From Marinibaculum pumilum (GTDB lineage Bacteria; Pseudomonadota; Alphaproteobacteria; Ferrovibrionales; Ferrovibrionaceae): a stretch of 64,000 bases of DNA. Location of the stretch: contig NZ_JBHRTR010000029.1 of NCBI RefSeq assembly GCF_042646425.1, positions 1 through 64,000 of the forward strand, in the 5' to 3' direction. The notes beneath the pieces were generated by a model that was not told the DNA's origin, did no database searches, and saw only the letters and a program-made list of their open reading frames with translations. How positions within the stretch are numbered: position 1 is the first letter of the stretch; every line of letters starts with the position of its first letter. Shown piece after piece: positions 1 through 11,020 of the stretch. Both the position numbers and the translations under genes were made by a program.

Positions 1-80
1 AAATGCCGGAAAACTACCTCGCACTCATCAAGCTCGCTGCTGTCCGAATTTGGCTGCGCGCTTATGAGTCGGTGTCCTAG
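1..80 (+). mobile_element. 3' end of an IS5-type transposase gene (partial)
   Basis: The reading frame from position 3 is open from the window edge to a TAG at 78-80. It ends in a peptide containing NYLALIKLAAVRIWL and ending RAYESVS. That tail resembles the C-terminus of alphaproteobacterial IS5-family (DDE) transposases. Only about 25 residues are in the window, so no catalytic residue can be seen. I could not place the terminal inverted repeat of the element between 81 and 113. The call rests on remembered family resemblance and is moderate. Confidence 0.45.
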
Positions 81-113
81 CCCGCCGGCATTCCGTGCAG
101 GCCCTCCGCGCCG

Positions 114-719
114 CTACCAGCTGCGCGGCGGTCCCACGTCGACATGGACGAAGCCGGACTTGCCGTAATAGCCGACACCGCCGATGTCCAGGCTCTGGGC
201 GAGCTTGTAGATCTGCCGCGCGGAACGGTCCTTGACCCGGATGTCCGCCGCCATGCCGCGGGTGTGGTAGCTGTTCTTGGCGACACCCTTGCTGGCCTTG
301 GCCATCTTGGCGTTGGTCTTCGGCGACCGGTAGCCGCAGATGATCTCGATCGGCTCCCTGGTCTCCAGCCTGCTGTGCAGGAGGTAGAGCAGGTCAACCA
401 GTTTCGGCGAGATAGCGCCGACCTCCAGCGACCGGCGGTCCCGCATCAGGTGGGAGATCGCCTGCAGGGCCTCGGGCCGGTAGTGACCGTCCGCCCAGTA
501 ATCGACGGCGATCTCGCCGCCCTCGTTGACCGAATGCAGGGCCAGCTTGCGCACATTGCCCGGATTCCGCAGCGCGGCCTGGACGATGCCCCCGCCGCCT
601 GCCGCGGCGGCCGGTCCCGCAAAGATTGTCCCTGAAACTGTTGCTGTGGAAAGGGCCGCAGCCCCGATGATCAGCCGTCGCCGGCTCACCCCTGAAAATC
701 GCACTCGCCCGATCCCCAC
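114..719 (-). CDS. Tat-exported DUF882 / M15-type peptidase (YcbK-like)
   Basis: Probable periplasmic peptidoglycan-directed carboxypeptidase or cell-wall-binding protein of the DUF882/peptidase M15 group. A twin-arginine signal (SRRRLIIG, followed by a hydrophobic Ala-rich stretch) stands near the N-terminus. The zinc-ligand pattern of M15 enzymes is visible as SYHTRGMAADI (His and Asp) and, near the C-terminus, FVHVDVG (HxD). I chose the GTG at 717-719, giving 201 residues, because AAAGG lies five bases upstream and because it puts the Tat motif close to the start. The frame continues to a GTG at 914, but that would add about 65 low-complexity residues before the signal. It faces away from the small membrane protein gene at 1292. 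Confidence 0.8.
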   Translation of the reverse strand: MGIGRVRFSGVSRRRLIIGAAALSTATVSGTIFAGPAAAAGGGGIVQAALRNPGNVRKLALHSVNEGGEIAVDYWADGHYRPEALQAISHLMRDRRSLEVGAISPKLVDLLYLLHSRLETREPIEIICGYRSPKTNAKMAKASKGVAKNSYHTRGMAADIRVKDRSARQIYKLAQSLDIGGVGYYGKSGFVHVDVGPPRSW

Positions 720-1291
720 GCTTGCCTTTCGTCTGGTCGGAACCCCGGCGCGGCTCTGCGTCCGCCTGTGCCGGGATTCGGCTTTTCTCTGGCGCATCCG
801 GCGTCCGCTGGACGGTCCCGGGACCTTCGCCCGGGGACCGGAAGCAGGCCGGTGCCCGTAGGGGGGTGCCGACCGTCGCGACGGATACGGGATCGGGGGT
901 AAATGTTTCGTCACTTGCTGTCACCAACGATTTTTTCTTGACAGCGTCAAAAAAACAATGATCCCGGGTTCGCTTGTGCTTTCAAGCGGTTAGGAGGCGA
1001 TCACCCACCGCTACGCCTTGAATCGAGGCCGGCGGCGCGAAGCCCGCAGTTTTCCACGATTTGCGAAGAACCGGCATCGGCCGCCGCCGGGTCTCGGCAG
1101 CGGCGCCGTCAGGTCCGGTTGAAATACGCAAAGTTCCATGGGTGCGACAAAACGCCCACCGCCCCCGCCGCCCGGGACGCCATCGCCGGGACGATGGCGA
1201 CGCGGAACCAATACCGCCGCCGCCCATTTTCTGCTCCGGCGATCGAAGGAATGGCGAGGCCGCCGCGGACCCAGGGGGAGAGGAGATCAGG
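720..1291. other. Intergenic region with AT-rich palindrome
   Basis: No convincing gene is seen. The notable element is TTGACAGCGTCAA at 938-950, a 5 bp perfect inverted repeat with a 3 bp centre, flanked by a T run on the left and an A run on the right. It stands out in this GC-rich sequence. It could be a regulator site or a weak bidirectional terminator. No -10 box at proper spacing was found for either arm as a -35. Confidence 0.4.
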
Positions 1292-1585
1292 ATGGAGCTG
1301 CTGGAGATACTGCAATGGGGCGCCTGCATCAGCGGCACCATCGCCGCGATCATGGTGGCGTCGCGCATCAGCGACAGGATCACCGGCTATGGCTTCGCGG
1401 TCTTCACCCTGTCCTCGGTGCTGTGGGTGAGTTCCGGGCTGATGGACGCAACCTACAGCCTGGCCGTGCAGAACGGCGTGCTGTTCGCCATCAACGTCTG
1501 GGGCGTCTGGCGCTGGCTGATTTCCGACAGCATGGCGGCGCGCCGCGGCGCCGCCGGTCAGGCGCCGAGCGCCGACAGCGCCTGA
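1292..1585 (+). CDS. Small membrane protein, 97 residues
   Basis: Hypothetical inner-membrane protein. The ATG at 1292 is preceded by a strong purine-rich ribosome binding site (GGGGGAGAGGAGAT). Three hydrophobic segments are visible: around residues 8-24, 33-50 and 58-77 (including FAINVWGVWRWLI), then a short Ala-rich hydrophilic tail. The repeated small residues and Trp pattern resemble PnuC/YgjV-type small membrane proteins, but I do not assign a function. Its 3' end overlaps the convergent DUF2817 gene by 28 bp, so the last codons of both genes are shared on opposite strands. Confidence 0.6.
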   Translation: MELLEILQWGACISGTIAAIMVASRISDRITGYGFAVFTLSSVLWVSSGLMDATYSLAVQNGVLFAINVWGVWRWLISDSMAARRGAAGQAPSADSA

Positions 1586-2643
1586 CGGATGACCTCGCTG
1601 GCGCGGGAGAAGACCTGCCCCTTCCAGGTATCGTCGTCGACATAGAAGGCGGACCGGGTCTGCGCCCGGATCTGCTTGCCGAGGGAGGATTTCGGGTCGC
1701 CATAGGCGTAGAGCCAGTTGTCGGCCCGCAGCGCATCCAGCACCTGGAGCATCGGCACGGTGCCGAATTCCAGCGCCACCGCGGTATATTCCGCATCCGG
1801 CAGTTCCGACGGGATTGCCTCCGTGATGTCGCCCATCACGACGGCGGACACCGACCGGCCGGCCTTGGTGGAATGCGCCTCGCCGAACCAGGCGGTGGCG
1901 CGGTGATAGCCGGGCTCGCTTTCGGCACCGGAATAGATCAGTTCGCCATGCCCGCTGGGCCCCAGGCCGGTATGCAGGTCGATGAGGGCGATCCGGCGCC
2001 GGCCGCGGCCCACGCGACGCACCACCTCGCGGAAGGTGACGTTCGACCAGACCGGTGCCTGGCCGCCATAGAACAGCCCTTTCGGAAATTCGTACTGGCC
2101 GCCGGTCACCGCCGCCTGGAAGGCGACCTCGCCGCGTTCGGCGATGAAGGCCTCCATCGCCTTGTCCGCCGCCGCCCGGCCGGGGCCGGCCCAGTCGGTG
2201 GGCGCGATGAAGGAATGCACCTCCCGATAGGCAGGATTGTCGGGATGCCCGGCCTCGTGATCCACGAAGTTGCGGTTCAGGTCGACATTGTCCTCGTTGA
2301 CCCGGCGCGACCAGGAGAAACCGTAGGGATTGATCGCGTGGCAGAGAACGATCGCGGTGTTGCGGGCCCGTTCCCGGATCAGGCCGGACTGGATCGCACC
2401 GACCTGGCAGCCGGAACCGCAATAGCCCTCGACCCCGTGGGTGCCGGAATTGACGATCAGGACATTCTCCGCATCCGCCGGCCCGAACCGGGCCATGTCG
2501 GTGGCGAGCCCCTCATCCTCGACCCCGGTCGCATTGGGGTTCATGAAGCTCGTCAGGTCGCCTTTCGCCCGGCGGGCGGCGTCCAGGAAGGTTTCCCGGG
2601 CGTCCAGATAGCTGTCGCTGAAATAGCCGCGCACCTTAGTCAT
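1558..2643 (-). CDS. DUF2817 / M14-like zinc carboxypeptidase family protein
   Basis: Predicted metal-dependent peptidase or amidase of the DUF2817 family, related to M14 carboxypeptidases. SGTHGVEGYCG supplies the His and Glu zinc ligands, ALIDLHTGLGP the second His, and DNVDLNRNF the substrate-binding Asn-Arg. A late Glu (VALEFGT) is in the place of the catalytic acid. There is no signal peptide, so it is probably cytoplasmic. The 361-residue form starts at ATG 2641-2643 with GGAGG upstream. A longer in-frame extension upstream is low-complexity and not credible. Physiological substrate unknown. Confidence 0.82.
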   Translation of the reverse strand: MTKVRGYFSDSYLDARETFLDAARRAKGDLTSFMNPNATGVEDEGLATDMARFGPADAENVLIVNSGTHGVEGYCGSGCQVGAIQSGLIRERARNTAIVLCHAINPYGFSWSRRVNEDNVDLNRNFVDHEAGHPDNPAYREVHSFIAPTDWAGPGRAAADKAMEAFIAERGEVAFQAAVTGGQYEFPKGLFYGGQAPVWSNVTFREVVRRVGRGRRRIALIDLHTGLGPSGHGELIYSGAESEPGYHRATAWFGEAHSTKAGRSVSAVVMGDITEAIPSELPDAEYTAVALEFGTVPMLQVLDALRADNWLYAYGDPKSSLGKQIRAQTRSAFYVDDDTWKGQVFSRASEVIRQALSALGA

Positions 2644-2949
2644 CTTCTGCCTCCGCCGCACCGGCGCCCGCCCTCGGCGCCGCCCCTCATGCGTCTTCAG
2701 GTCGGTCGGCCTCTGTCGACCAGTCTGCTGTTCGGTCCCATGCGGCGCAATCGTGTCGGCCGCCTGCCGCAGGCCACCCTCGGTACTGCCACCAGATGGG
2801 GCATGGCAGCTGCTGCCGCCACCCCCCCCGGACGCTCCAGCCGCATCCGCAATGCCCGCAGTGCGATGCTGCAATGCGGCACGATCGGGGGCCACAGACG
2901 CCGACGGCCGGACATTCTGCCCGGCCGCCTGCCATACCCAGGTTGCGGA
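2644..2949. other. Intergenic, no gene seen
   Basis: About 300 bp between two minus-strand genes. Frames here are open only because of high GC. It presumably holds the promoter of the DUF2817 gene, but no clear -35/-10 pair is visible. Confidence 0.4.
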
Positions 2950-2974
2950 CCGCCCCGGCACAGGGCCGGGGCGG
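2950..2974 (-). terminator. Hairpin after the acyl-CoA dehydrogenase gene
   Basis: A perfect 10 bp GC stem (CCGCCCCGGC / GCCGGGGCGG) with a 5-base loop starts 8 bp beyond the stop codon of the minus-strand acyl-CoA dehydrogenase. There is no T tract, so intrinsic termination would be inefficient, though the stem is very stable. Confidence 0.5.
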
Positions 2975-2982
2975 CTGCCGCC

Positions 2983-4203
2983 TCAGTTGTAGCGCCGCAG
3001 CTCCAGCCGGGCGATCTGGTTGCGATGCACCTCGTCCGGACCGTCCGCGAGCCGCAGGGTACGGGCATGGGCATAGGCGCGTGCGGTGCCGAAATCGGTC
3101 GTCACGCCGCCGCCGCCATGGGCCTGCAGCGCCCAGTCGATGACCTTGCAGGCCATCACCGGTGCCGCGACCTTGATCATCGCGATCTCCTTGCGGGCTT
3201 CCTTGTTGCCCACCGTGTCCATCTTCCAGGCGGCATGCAGCACCAGCAGGCGTGCCTGGTCGATCATGATCCGCGATTCCGCGATCCGCTCCTGGGTCAC
3301 GGTCTGCTCGGACACCGGCTTGCCGAAGGCGGTGCGGGAGGAGGTGCGCCGGCACATCTTCTCCAGCGCCCGCTCCGCCTGGCCGATCAGGCGCATGCAG
3401 TGATGGATGCGGCCCGGGCCCAGGCGGCCCTGCGCGATTTCGAAGCCGCGGCCCTCGCCCAGCAGCATGTTGGAGGCCGGCACCCGGACGTCGTTGAACT
3501 CCACCTCGCCATGGCCGTGCGGGGCGTCGTCATAGCCGAACACCGGCAGCATCCGCTTCACGGTGATGCCGGCCGTGTCGCGGGGGACCAGGATCATCGA
3601 CTGCTGGCGGTAGCGGTCCGGATTGTCCGGGTCCGACTTGCCCATCAGGATCAGGATCTTGCAGCGCGGATCGCCGATCCCGGAGGTCCACCACTTCAGG
3701 CCGTTGATGACATATTCGTCGCCCTTGCGCTCGATCCGGCACTCGATGTTGGTGGCATCGGAGGAGGCCACCCGCGGCTCGGTCATCGCGAAGGCGGAGC
3801 GGATCTCGCCTTCCAGCAGCGGCTTCAGCCACTGCTTCTTGTGCTCCTCGGTGCCGTAGCGCTCCAGCACCTCCATGTTGCCGGTGTCGGGCGCGGAGCA
3901 GTTGAAGATCTCCGGCGCATATTCCACCCGGCCCATGATCTCGCAGAGCGGGGCATATTCCAGGTTCGTCAGCCCGCCGCCGCGCTCGCTCTCCGGCAGG
4001 AACAGGTTCCAGAGGCCTTCCGCCTTCGCCTTCTTCTTCAGATCCTCGATGATCTGGGAGGGCTGCCAGCGATCCCCCTTCTCGGTGCCGTTCTTGTCGA
4101 TCTCGGCGGTGATCGCTTCCTCGTTCGGGTAGACATGCGCCTCCATGAACGCGTTCAGGCGCGCCTCAAGATCCTTCACCTTGTCGGAATACTCGAAATT
4201 CAT
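2983..4203 (-). CDS. Acyl-CoA dehydrogenase family protein (ACAD11-like)
   Basis: FAD-dependent alpha,beta-desaturase of acyl-CoA esters, 406 residues. The start MNFEYSDK at 4201-4203 is chosen over an upstream ATG six codons earlier because GGAGGAG precedes it. The order is an N-terminal helical domain (to about 120), a central beta domain with AMTEPRVASSD and WWTSGIGDPR, and a C-terminal helical domain with GEGRGFEIAQGRLGPGRIHH. That signature and the overall length resemble the ACAD10/11-like subfamily acting on longer or unusual acyl-CoAs. It is a close paralogue of the gene at 58684-59892. No electron-transfer flavoprotein genes are nearby. Confidence 0.9.
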   Translation of the reverse strand: MNFEYSDKVKDLEARLNAFMEAHVYPNEEAITAEIDKNGTEKGDRWQPSQIIEDLKKKAKAEGLWNLFLPESERGGGLTNLEYAPLCEIMGRVEYAPEIFNCSAPDTGNMEVLERYGTEEHKKQWLKPLLEGEIRSAFAMTEPRVASSDATNIECRIERKGDEYVINGLKWWTSGIGDPRCKILILMGKSDPDNPDRYRQQSMILVPRDTAGITVKRMLPVFGYDDAPHGHGEVEFNDVRVPASNMLLGEGRGFEIAQGRLGPGRIHHCMRLIGQAERALEKMCRRTSSRTAFGKPVSEQTVTQERIAESRIMIDQARLLVLHAAWKMDTVGNKEARKEIAMIKVAAPVMACKVIDWALQAHGGGGVTTDFGTARAYAHARTLRLADGPDEVHRNQIARLELRRYN

Positions 4204-4278
4204 CTGGGCTATCTCCTCCATTACCCCCAGGCGTACGTCTCCATGCGAGACGTGCGGCGTAGATTGGCGCGGCGGATT

Positions 4279-4749
4279 TTAGCGGCGGTTCCTGAAAAAG
4301 CTACGCAGCAGGTCGGCGGCAGGATCGGCGCCGATTCCGCCGTAGATTTCCGGCCGCCAGTGGCAGGTCGGCTGGTCGAAGAATCGGGGACCGTGCATCA
4401 CCGCCCCGCCCTTTTCGTCCTCGGCGCCGAAATAGAGCCGGCGGATCCGCATCCAGGCGATCGCACCGGCGCACATCGCGCAGGGCTCCAGGGTGACGTA
4501 GAGGTCGCAGCCGTCCAGCCGGCCGCCGCGCGCCGGCGCGGCCGCCTGCATCGCCAGCAGCTCCGCATGGGCGGTCGCATCGCTTCGGGCGATGGTGGCG
4601 TTGGCCGCCCGCGCCAGCACCGCCCCGGTGGCGCCGTCCACCAGAACCGCGCCGACCGGCACCTCGCCGGCCGCCGCCGCGGCGCGGGCCTGCGCCAGCG
4701 CCAGTTCCATGGGGCCGTGCCAGAGATGTCCGTCCGGGCCGTTGCGCAT
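4279..4749 (-). CDS. tadA: tRNA-specific adenosine deaminase
   Basis: Converts the wobble adenosine 34 of tRNA-Arg(ACG) to inosine; essential in most bacteria. The zinc cytidine-deaminase-fold motifs are intact: HAELLAMQAA (His ligand and catalytic Glu) and LEPCAMCAGAI (the two Cys ligands). The 156-residue form starts at ATG 4747-4749. A longer open frame exists upstream but would run into the divergent pseudouridine synthase gene. The two genes are divergent with 68 bp between their start codons. Confidence 0.93.
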   Translation of the reverse strand: MRNGPDGHLWHGPMELALAQARAAAAAGEVPVGAVLVDGATGAVLARAANATIARSDATAHAELLAMQAAAPARGGRLDGCDLYVTLEPCAMCAGAIAWMRIRRLYFGAEDEKGGAVMHGPRFFDQPTCHWRPEIYGGIGADPAADLLRSFFRNRR

Positions 4750-4817
4750 GCGACACCCGCCTGCCTGCGGCGCCGACGCCATTGCCGGCGGCCGGCCCTT
4801 CGATACACTGCGCCGCC

Positions 4818-5717
4818 ATGAGCGGCAAAACCAAGACACCCCCTCCTTCCAGCCCCCCCTCCGCCGACATCTCCGGCGCGGACCCGGCTGCAGAGCGCAT
4901 CGCCAAGCGCCTGGCCCGCGCCGGCATCGCCTCCCGGCGGGAGGCGGAGCGCCTGATCGCCGAAGGGCGCGTGGAGATTGACGGCGTCACCATCGACAGC
5001 CCGGCGGTGAAGGTCACCGACACGCAGGAGATCCGCGTCGACGGTGAAGCGATCGGCGGCGCCCAGCCGGTGCGCCTGTGGCTGTTCCACAAGCCGCCCG
5101 GCCTGATGACCACCCGCCGCGACCCGCAGGGCCGGGCGACGATCTTCGACAACCTGCCGCAGGACATGCCCTACACGGTCAGCATCGGCCGGCTGGACCT
5201 GAATTCCGAGGGGCTGCTGCTGCTGACCACCTCCGGCGCCCTGGCACGCTACCTGGAACTGCCGGCCACCGGCTGGACCAGGCGCTACCGGGCGCGGGTG
5301 TTCGGCCGGCCCGATGCGGCCGCCATCGCCGCCCTGGCCGCCGGCGTGACGGTCGACGGCGAGGCCTTCGGCCCGATCCAGGTCAGCATCGACGAGGCCG
5401 GCAAGGGTCCCGGCGGCACGAAAGGCGGCCGTGGCGAGGCGCAGGACCGCCGCACGAGCGGCGCCAATACCTGGATCACGGTGGCATTGAAGGAGGGGCG
5501 GAACCGGGAGGTCCGGCGGGCCCTGCAGGCGGTCGGCCATTCGGTCAGCCGGCTGATCCGCACCGCCTATGGCCCGTTCCAGCTGGGCCAGCTGCCGCGC
5601 GGCGCGACCAGGGAGGCGCCGCGGCGGGTCCTGCGCGAGGCACTGGGCGCCGCCCGCCTGGCGGAGATCGAGGCCGGCCGCACGCCGGCGGCAGGCACCG
5701 GCCGCGGCGCCGGCTGA
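4818..5717 (+). CDS. RsuA/RluB-family pseudouridine synthase
   Basis: Ribosomal RNA pseudouridine synthase. An S4 RNA-binding domain covers about residues 22-70 (ERIAKRLARAGIASRREAERL). The catalytic domain carries GRLDLNSEGLLLLT with the nucleophilic Asp. A hydrophilic Gly-rich insertion near residues 195-215 and a basic Ala-rich C-terminal tail add length (299 residues). RluB (23S U2605) is likelier than RsuA judging from the domain length, but I cannot separate them by eye. Its TGA overlaps the ATG of rsmD, so the two rRNA-modification genes are translationally coupled. Confidence 0.88.
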   Translation: MSGKTKTPPPSSPPSADISGADPAAERIAKRLARAGIASRREAERLIAEGRVEIDGVTIDSPAVKVTDTQEIRVDGEAIGGAQPVRLWLFHKPPGLMTTRRDPQGRATIFDNLPQDMPYTVSIGRLDLNSEGLLLLTTSGALARYLELPATGWTRRYRARVFGRPDAAAIAALAAGVTVDGEAFGPIQVSIDEAGKGPGGTKGGRGEAQDRRTSGANTWITVALKEGRNREVRRALQAVGHSVSRLIRTAYGPFQLGQLPRGATREAPRRVLREALGAARLAEIEAGRTPAAGTGRGAG

Positions 5718-6343
5718 TGGCAGGGCGCCAGCGGCCGACGCGCCGCCCGGCCGGCAGCGCCCCCACCGGTTTGCGCATCGTCGGCGGCCGCTGGCGCGGG
5801 CGGAAGCTGGATGCCGGGGACGACCGGTCGGTCCGCCCCACGTCGGAGCGGATGCGCGAGGCGCTGTTCAACATCCTGGCGCACAATCCCGACTGGCGGC
5901 GCGACGACGGCCCGCTGCCGCTGGGGGCTGCGGTGCTCGACGTCTTCGCCGGATCCGGCGCGCTGGGCCTGGAAGCGCTGTCGCGCGGCGCCGCCCGCGC
6001 CGCCTTCCTGGAGGCGGATGGCCACGCCTGCGCGCTGATCCGCCGCAACCTCTCCGGCCTCGGCCTGACCGACAGGGAGGCCCATGTGCAGCGGGGCGAC
6101 GCCCTGCTGCCCGGCCCCGCCCCCTTCGCCGCCGACCTCGCCTTCCTCGACCCGCCTTATGGCAAGGCGCTTGCCGGCCCGGCGCTCGCGGCGCTGCGCC
6201 GGCATGGCTGGCTGGCACCCGGCGCCCTGGCGGTGGTGGAGACCGGCGCCAGCGAGCCGATGCCGGAGGCAGAGGGCTTCACCCTGGTCGACGAGCGCCG
6301 CTACGGCATCGCGCGGGCGGCGTTCCTGGTGTTGGAAGGCTAA
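5717..6343 (+). CDS. rsmD: 16S rRNA (guanine(966)-N(2))-methyltransferase
   Basis: SAM-dependent methyltransferase that modifies G966 of 16S rRNA. The SAM-binding motif DVFAGSGALGLEALSRGA and the catalytic DPPYG motif (FLDPPYGKALAG) are intact; the conserved RPTSERMREALFNIL is at about residues 35-50. Length 208 residues, with a basic N-terminal extension (MAGRQRPTRRPAG). The start ATG shares a base with the TGA of the upstream gene. A palindromic repeat follows downstream. Confidence 0.92.
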   Translation: MAGRQRPTRRPAGSAPTGLRIVGGRWRGRKLDAGDDRSVRPTSERMREALFNILAHNPDWRRDDGPLPLGAAVLDVFAGSGALGLEALSRGAARAAFLEADGHACALIRRNLSGLGLTDREAHVQRGDALLPGPAPFAADLAFLDPPYGKALAGPALAALRRHGWLAPGALAVVETGASEPMPEAEGFTLVDERRYGIARAAFLVLEG

Positions 6344-6396
6344 GGTCCGGACGCCATCCGACACCAACTTCGCCGCCGCCTTCGGGCGCCACCTTA

Positions 6397-6546
6397 AGGC
6401 ATTCACACCTCTGGTTGACGCGCCTGCCCTGCCGCCGTCGTCCTTGGGCTCGACCCAAGGACCGTGACGATAGGGCGAAGCTGCGCAGCGTCCCTGTCCC
6501 GTCACGATCCCCGGCTCGGGGGCCGGGGACGACGGGGAGGATAGCG
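6397..6546. repeat. Modular hairpin repeat, copy A
   Basis: Two palindromes, CCTTGGG-CTCGA-CCCAAGG and one containing CCCCGGCTCGGGGGCCGGGG, flank a core including GAAGCTGCGCAGCGTCCCTG. The same core and hairpin design occur at 27467-27668 and 31040-31242. It lies between the convergent rsmD and hydratase genes, so its hairpins could also serve as a bidirectional terminator. No ORF of a transposase is associated. Confidence 0.7.
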
Positions 6547-6584
6547 ACGCGGCGGCACTGCTCCACCGTGCCGGCCGAAACGCC

Positions 6585-7637
6585 TCAATACCCCGCTGCC
6601 TCGTACGGTCCCTGGCCGCGCTTGTAGACCAGCAGCACGCGCTTGAAGGCACAGACGGTCGTGCCGTCCTCGCCCAGCGCCTCCGTATCGACCTGCAGGA
6701 TGCCCTGCGCGGGCCGCTTGGCGCTCTCGCGGGCGCCCTGCACGGTGGACATCGCGCGGATCTGCTCCCCCGGCCGCACCGGCCGCGGCAGGCGGATCTC
6801 GGTCCAGCCCAGATTGGCGACCACCCGGCCGAAGGTGCGGGTTGTAAGAGCGGTGACCGCACCGACCACCAGCGGCTCGAAGAGCGGCGGCTCGGCCCCG
6901 GTCACCGCCTGCGCGAAGGCCGGATCGCTGTAGCGCGGATTGATCTCGAGTGCCCGCAGGGCGTGGCGGCGGCTCTCCTCTGCCGCCATCACCCGCGGCG
7001 GCCAGTGCTCGAAGGTCTCGCCGGGCCGGAAATCCTCGAAATGCAGGCCGGTCTGTTCGACCAGGGCACCGTCCGGGCCGGGATGGTGGGCGGCGAAGCG
7101 GTTTTCGGCGGCGATCTCCGTCGCCGCACCCGGCAGGATCTCCTCCGGGTGCCGGCCGGCCCGCCAGATCTCCGCCGGCCAGGTGATCCGCGCCGCCACC
7201 TCGCCGTGCTGGTTCACCGCCTCCGTCCGCAGCTTCAGCAGACCCCAGTCGGGATCGCCGCCGTCGGCGACCTCCAGCACCTCCGTCCGGGCATAGAGGG
7301 TGTCGCCGCCGACCACCGGCCGGGTCATCGCGATCTCGTCGAAGCCGGTGAGGCTGCGCCGCCGATAGAAGGTGCGGCTGGTCATGCCGATCACCAGCTG
7401 CAGGGTCAGGGTCGAGACTCCCAGCGGCAGCTTCCACTCCGTCGCCGCGGCATAGCCCTCGTCGTAGTGCAGGTGGGCGTTGTTCAGGCTGTCCAGCGCC
7501 TCGTCCTTGTTATCCTGCTGGGTGAAGGTGACGCCGGGGCGGTGGTGGAAGACCTGGCCTGCGCGGAAATCCTCGAAGGCGAGGCCGAAGCGCTCGCGGT
7601 AATGCCCTTCGCCCAGGCGCAGATAGCCGTAGGTCAC
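6585..7637 (-). CDS. MaoC-family double-hotdog hydratase
   Basis: Predicted acyl-CoA hydratase/dehydratase, 350 residues, with two tandem hotdog repeats that each begin FEDFR.G (residues about 18 and 195). The layout resembles beta-methylmalyl-CoA (mesaconyl-CoA) hydratase of the ethylmalonyl-CoA pathway, but the second half is divergent and no C4-dicarboxylate pathway gene is adjacent, so the substrate is open. The start is a GTG at 7635-7637 with GGGGGG upstream; an in-frame extension into mutL is rejected. It lies 32 bp after mutL on the same strand. Confidence 0.75.
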   Translation of the reverse strand: MTYGYLRLGEGHYRERFGLAFEDFRAGQVFHHRPGVTFTQQDNKDEALDSLNNAHLHYDEGYAAATEWKLPLGVSTLTLQLVIGMTSRTFYRRRSLTGFDEIAMTRPVVGGDTLYARTEVLEVADGGDPDWGLLKLRTEAVNQHGEVAARITWPAEIWRAGRHPEEILPGAATEIAAENRFAAHHPGPDGALVEQTGLHFEDFRPGETFEHWPPRVMAAEESRRHALRALEINPRYSDPAFAQAVTGAEPPLFEPLVVGAVTALTTRTFGRVVANLGWTEIRLPRPVRPGEQIRAMSTVQGARESAKRPAQGILQVDTEALGEDGTTVCAFKRVLLVYKRGQGPYEAAGY

Positions 7638-7669
7638 GTCGTTTCCCCCCAGGAATGTCTTCGGAATCG

Positions 7670-9584
<1,915 letters not shown>

Positions 9585-9595
<11 letters not shown>

Positions 9596-10901
9596 CCCGC
9601 TCCCGCTCGGCCTGCGCCTGCAGGAGATAGTCGCGGGTGCGCTTCTTGCCCTCCTCTACCGCCGGCTGGTCGAACGGGTCGACCGCCATCAGGTGGGCGG
9701 CCAGGATCGTCTCGACCATGAAATGCATGAACAGGCTGCCCAGGGTGAACTCGTCGACCCGCTCGATGCGGATGACCCGGGTCGGCCGGCCGCGCGCGAT
9801 CAGGGTGGCGGCGGTGGCGCGCCCCTCCGCCTCCGCCACGTCGCCCAGGGTATGGCCGGCCAGATAGGCCAAAGCCGGGTCGCCGCCGGTCGCCTGCGGC
9901 GAGATCACCGGCCCCTGGCCGCGCTGGTCCGACAGGATCAGGGTGAAGAGCTTGTCCGGCGGGCCTTCCAGGTAGAGCTGCAGCTGGCTGTGCTGGTCCA
10001 CCGGGCCCAGCGCCCGCACCGGCAGGGTGCCCATGCCGTCCTTGCCCAGGCTTTCCGCCCAGAGCTGGCAGAACCAGCGGCTGAACTGGTCGAGGCGGGA
10101 TTCGTAGGGCATCAGCACCGAGGCACGGATGCCGCGCTGCTGTGCGGCCGCCACCTGCAGCGCGGCGCCCACCACCGGCGGCGAGCGCGGATCGCCGATC
10201 GCCTGGGACAGTACCTCGGCCGCGCCGGCGCGCAGGGCCGCCACGTCATAGCCGCCGATCAGCCCGGGCAGCATGCCCACCAGGGTGAAGACCGAATAGC
10301 GGCCGCCGATCTCCGGCGGATGGTCCATCACCGGGATTGCATGGGTGCGGGCGATGCGCCGCATCGGCGAATCGCCCGGGCCGGCGATGCACAGGAAGGT
10401 ACGCGACATGCTTCGGCCGCCGGTGCGCCCCTCCGCCGCCGCGATGCAGGCGAGGAACTGGGCCACCGTCTCGGCCGTGCCGCCGGATTTGGAGATGGCG
10501 ATGAAGCCGGTCCGCGAAAGGTCGCCTGCCAGCGCCCGGTCCAGGCCGTAGGGTTCGAAATTGTCGAGGAAGATCAGTTCCGGCCCATCGGGCACACCGA
10601 TCGCGGTCAGCGCCATCGCCCCCAGGGAGGAGCCGCCGGTGCCGAGCACGATCACCCGGTCGAAATCGGCGCGGAAGCGCGCGGCCTCCGCCTGCAGCAC
10701 CGGCAGGTCGGCGCGGGTCGCGGGCAGGTCGAACAGGGCCATCCGCCCGGAGCCCTGCAGGGCGGCAAGGCGGCCCAGCGCATCCCCGGCCTCCGCCCTC
10801 AGGCGCTCGAAGCCGGCGCGGGCAATGCCCCCCGGACCGATGCGGTCCGCGAAACATGCGTCCACGTTATGTTCATAGCCCATGGTGCCGTCCGATAGCA
10901 C
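9585..10901 (-). CDS. pgi: Glucose-6-phosphate isomerase
   Basis: Interconverts glucose 6-phosphate and fructose 6-phosphate. The signatures are LGTGGSSLG, SKSGGTAET (phosphate-binding loop), GGRYSVFTLVGMLP (the PGI signature with the catalytic Arg) and PVDQHSQLQLYLEGP. Length 438 residues, in the range of the shorter bacterial enzymes. The start may be the GTG at 10899-10901 or the in-frame ATG at 10881-10883; neither has a strong Shine-Dalgarno. The gene overlaps mutL and they are probably co-transcribed. Confidence 0.93.
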
Positions 10902-11020
10902 AAAGCGCAGCCGCCTGGAAAGCGGCGCGGAGGAGCAGCCGGACGGTCAACCCGGCGCCCCGCCGGCCGGTTCCGGCGATCCCGGGCTGGGTTGGCGATC
11001 TCGGACTGGGTCGGCGCCAC

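Noticed and set aside
938..950. TTGACAGCGTCAA as an FNR box
   Set aside because: The spacer is 3 bp instead of 4, so it does not fit the CRP/FNR geometry.
1138..4821. 1227-residue plus-strand open frame
   Set aside because: Antisense to the DUF2817, acyl-CoA dehydrogenase and tadA genes, which have strong family motifs; composition is that of a shadow frame.
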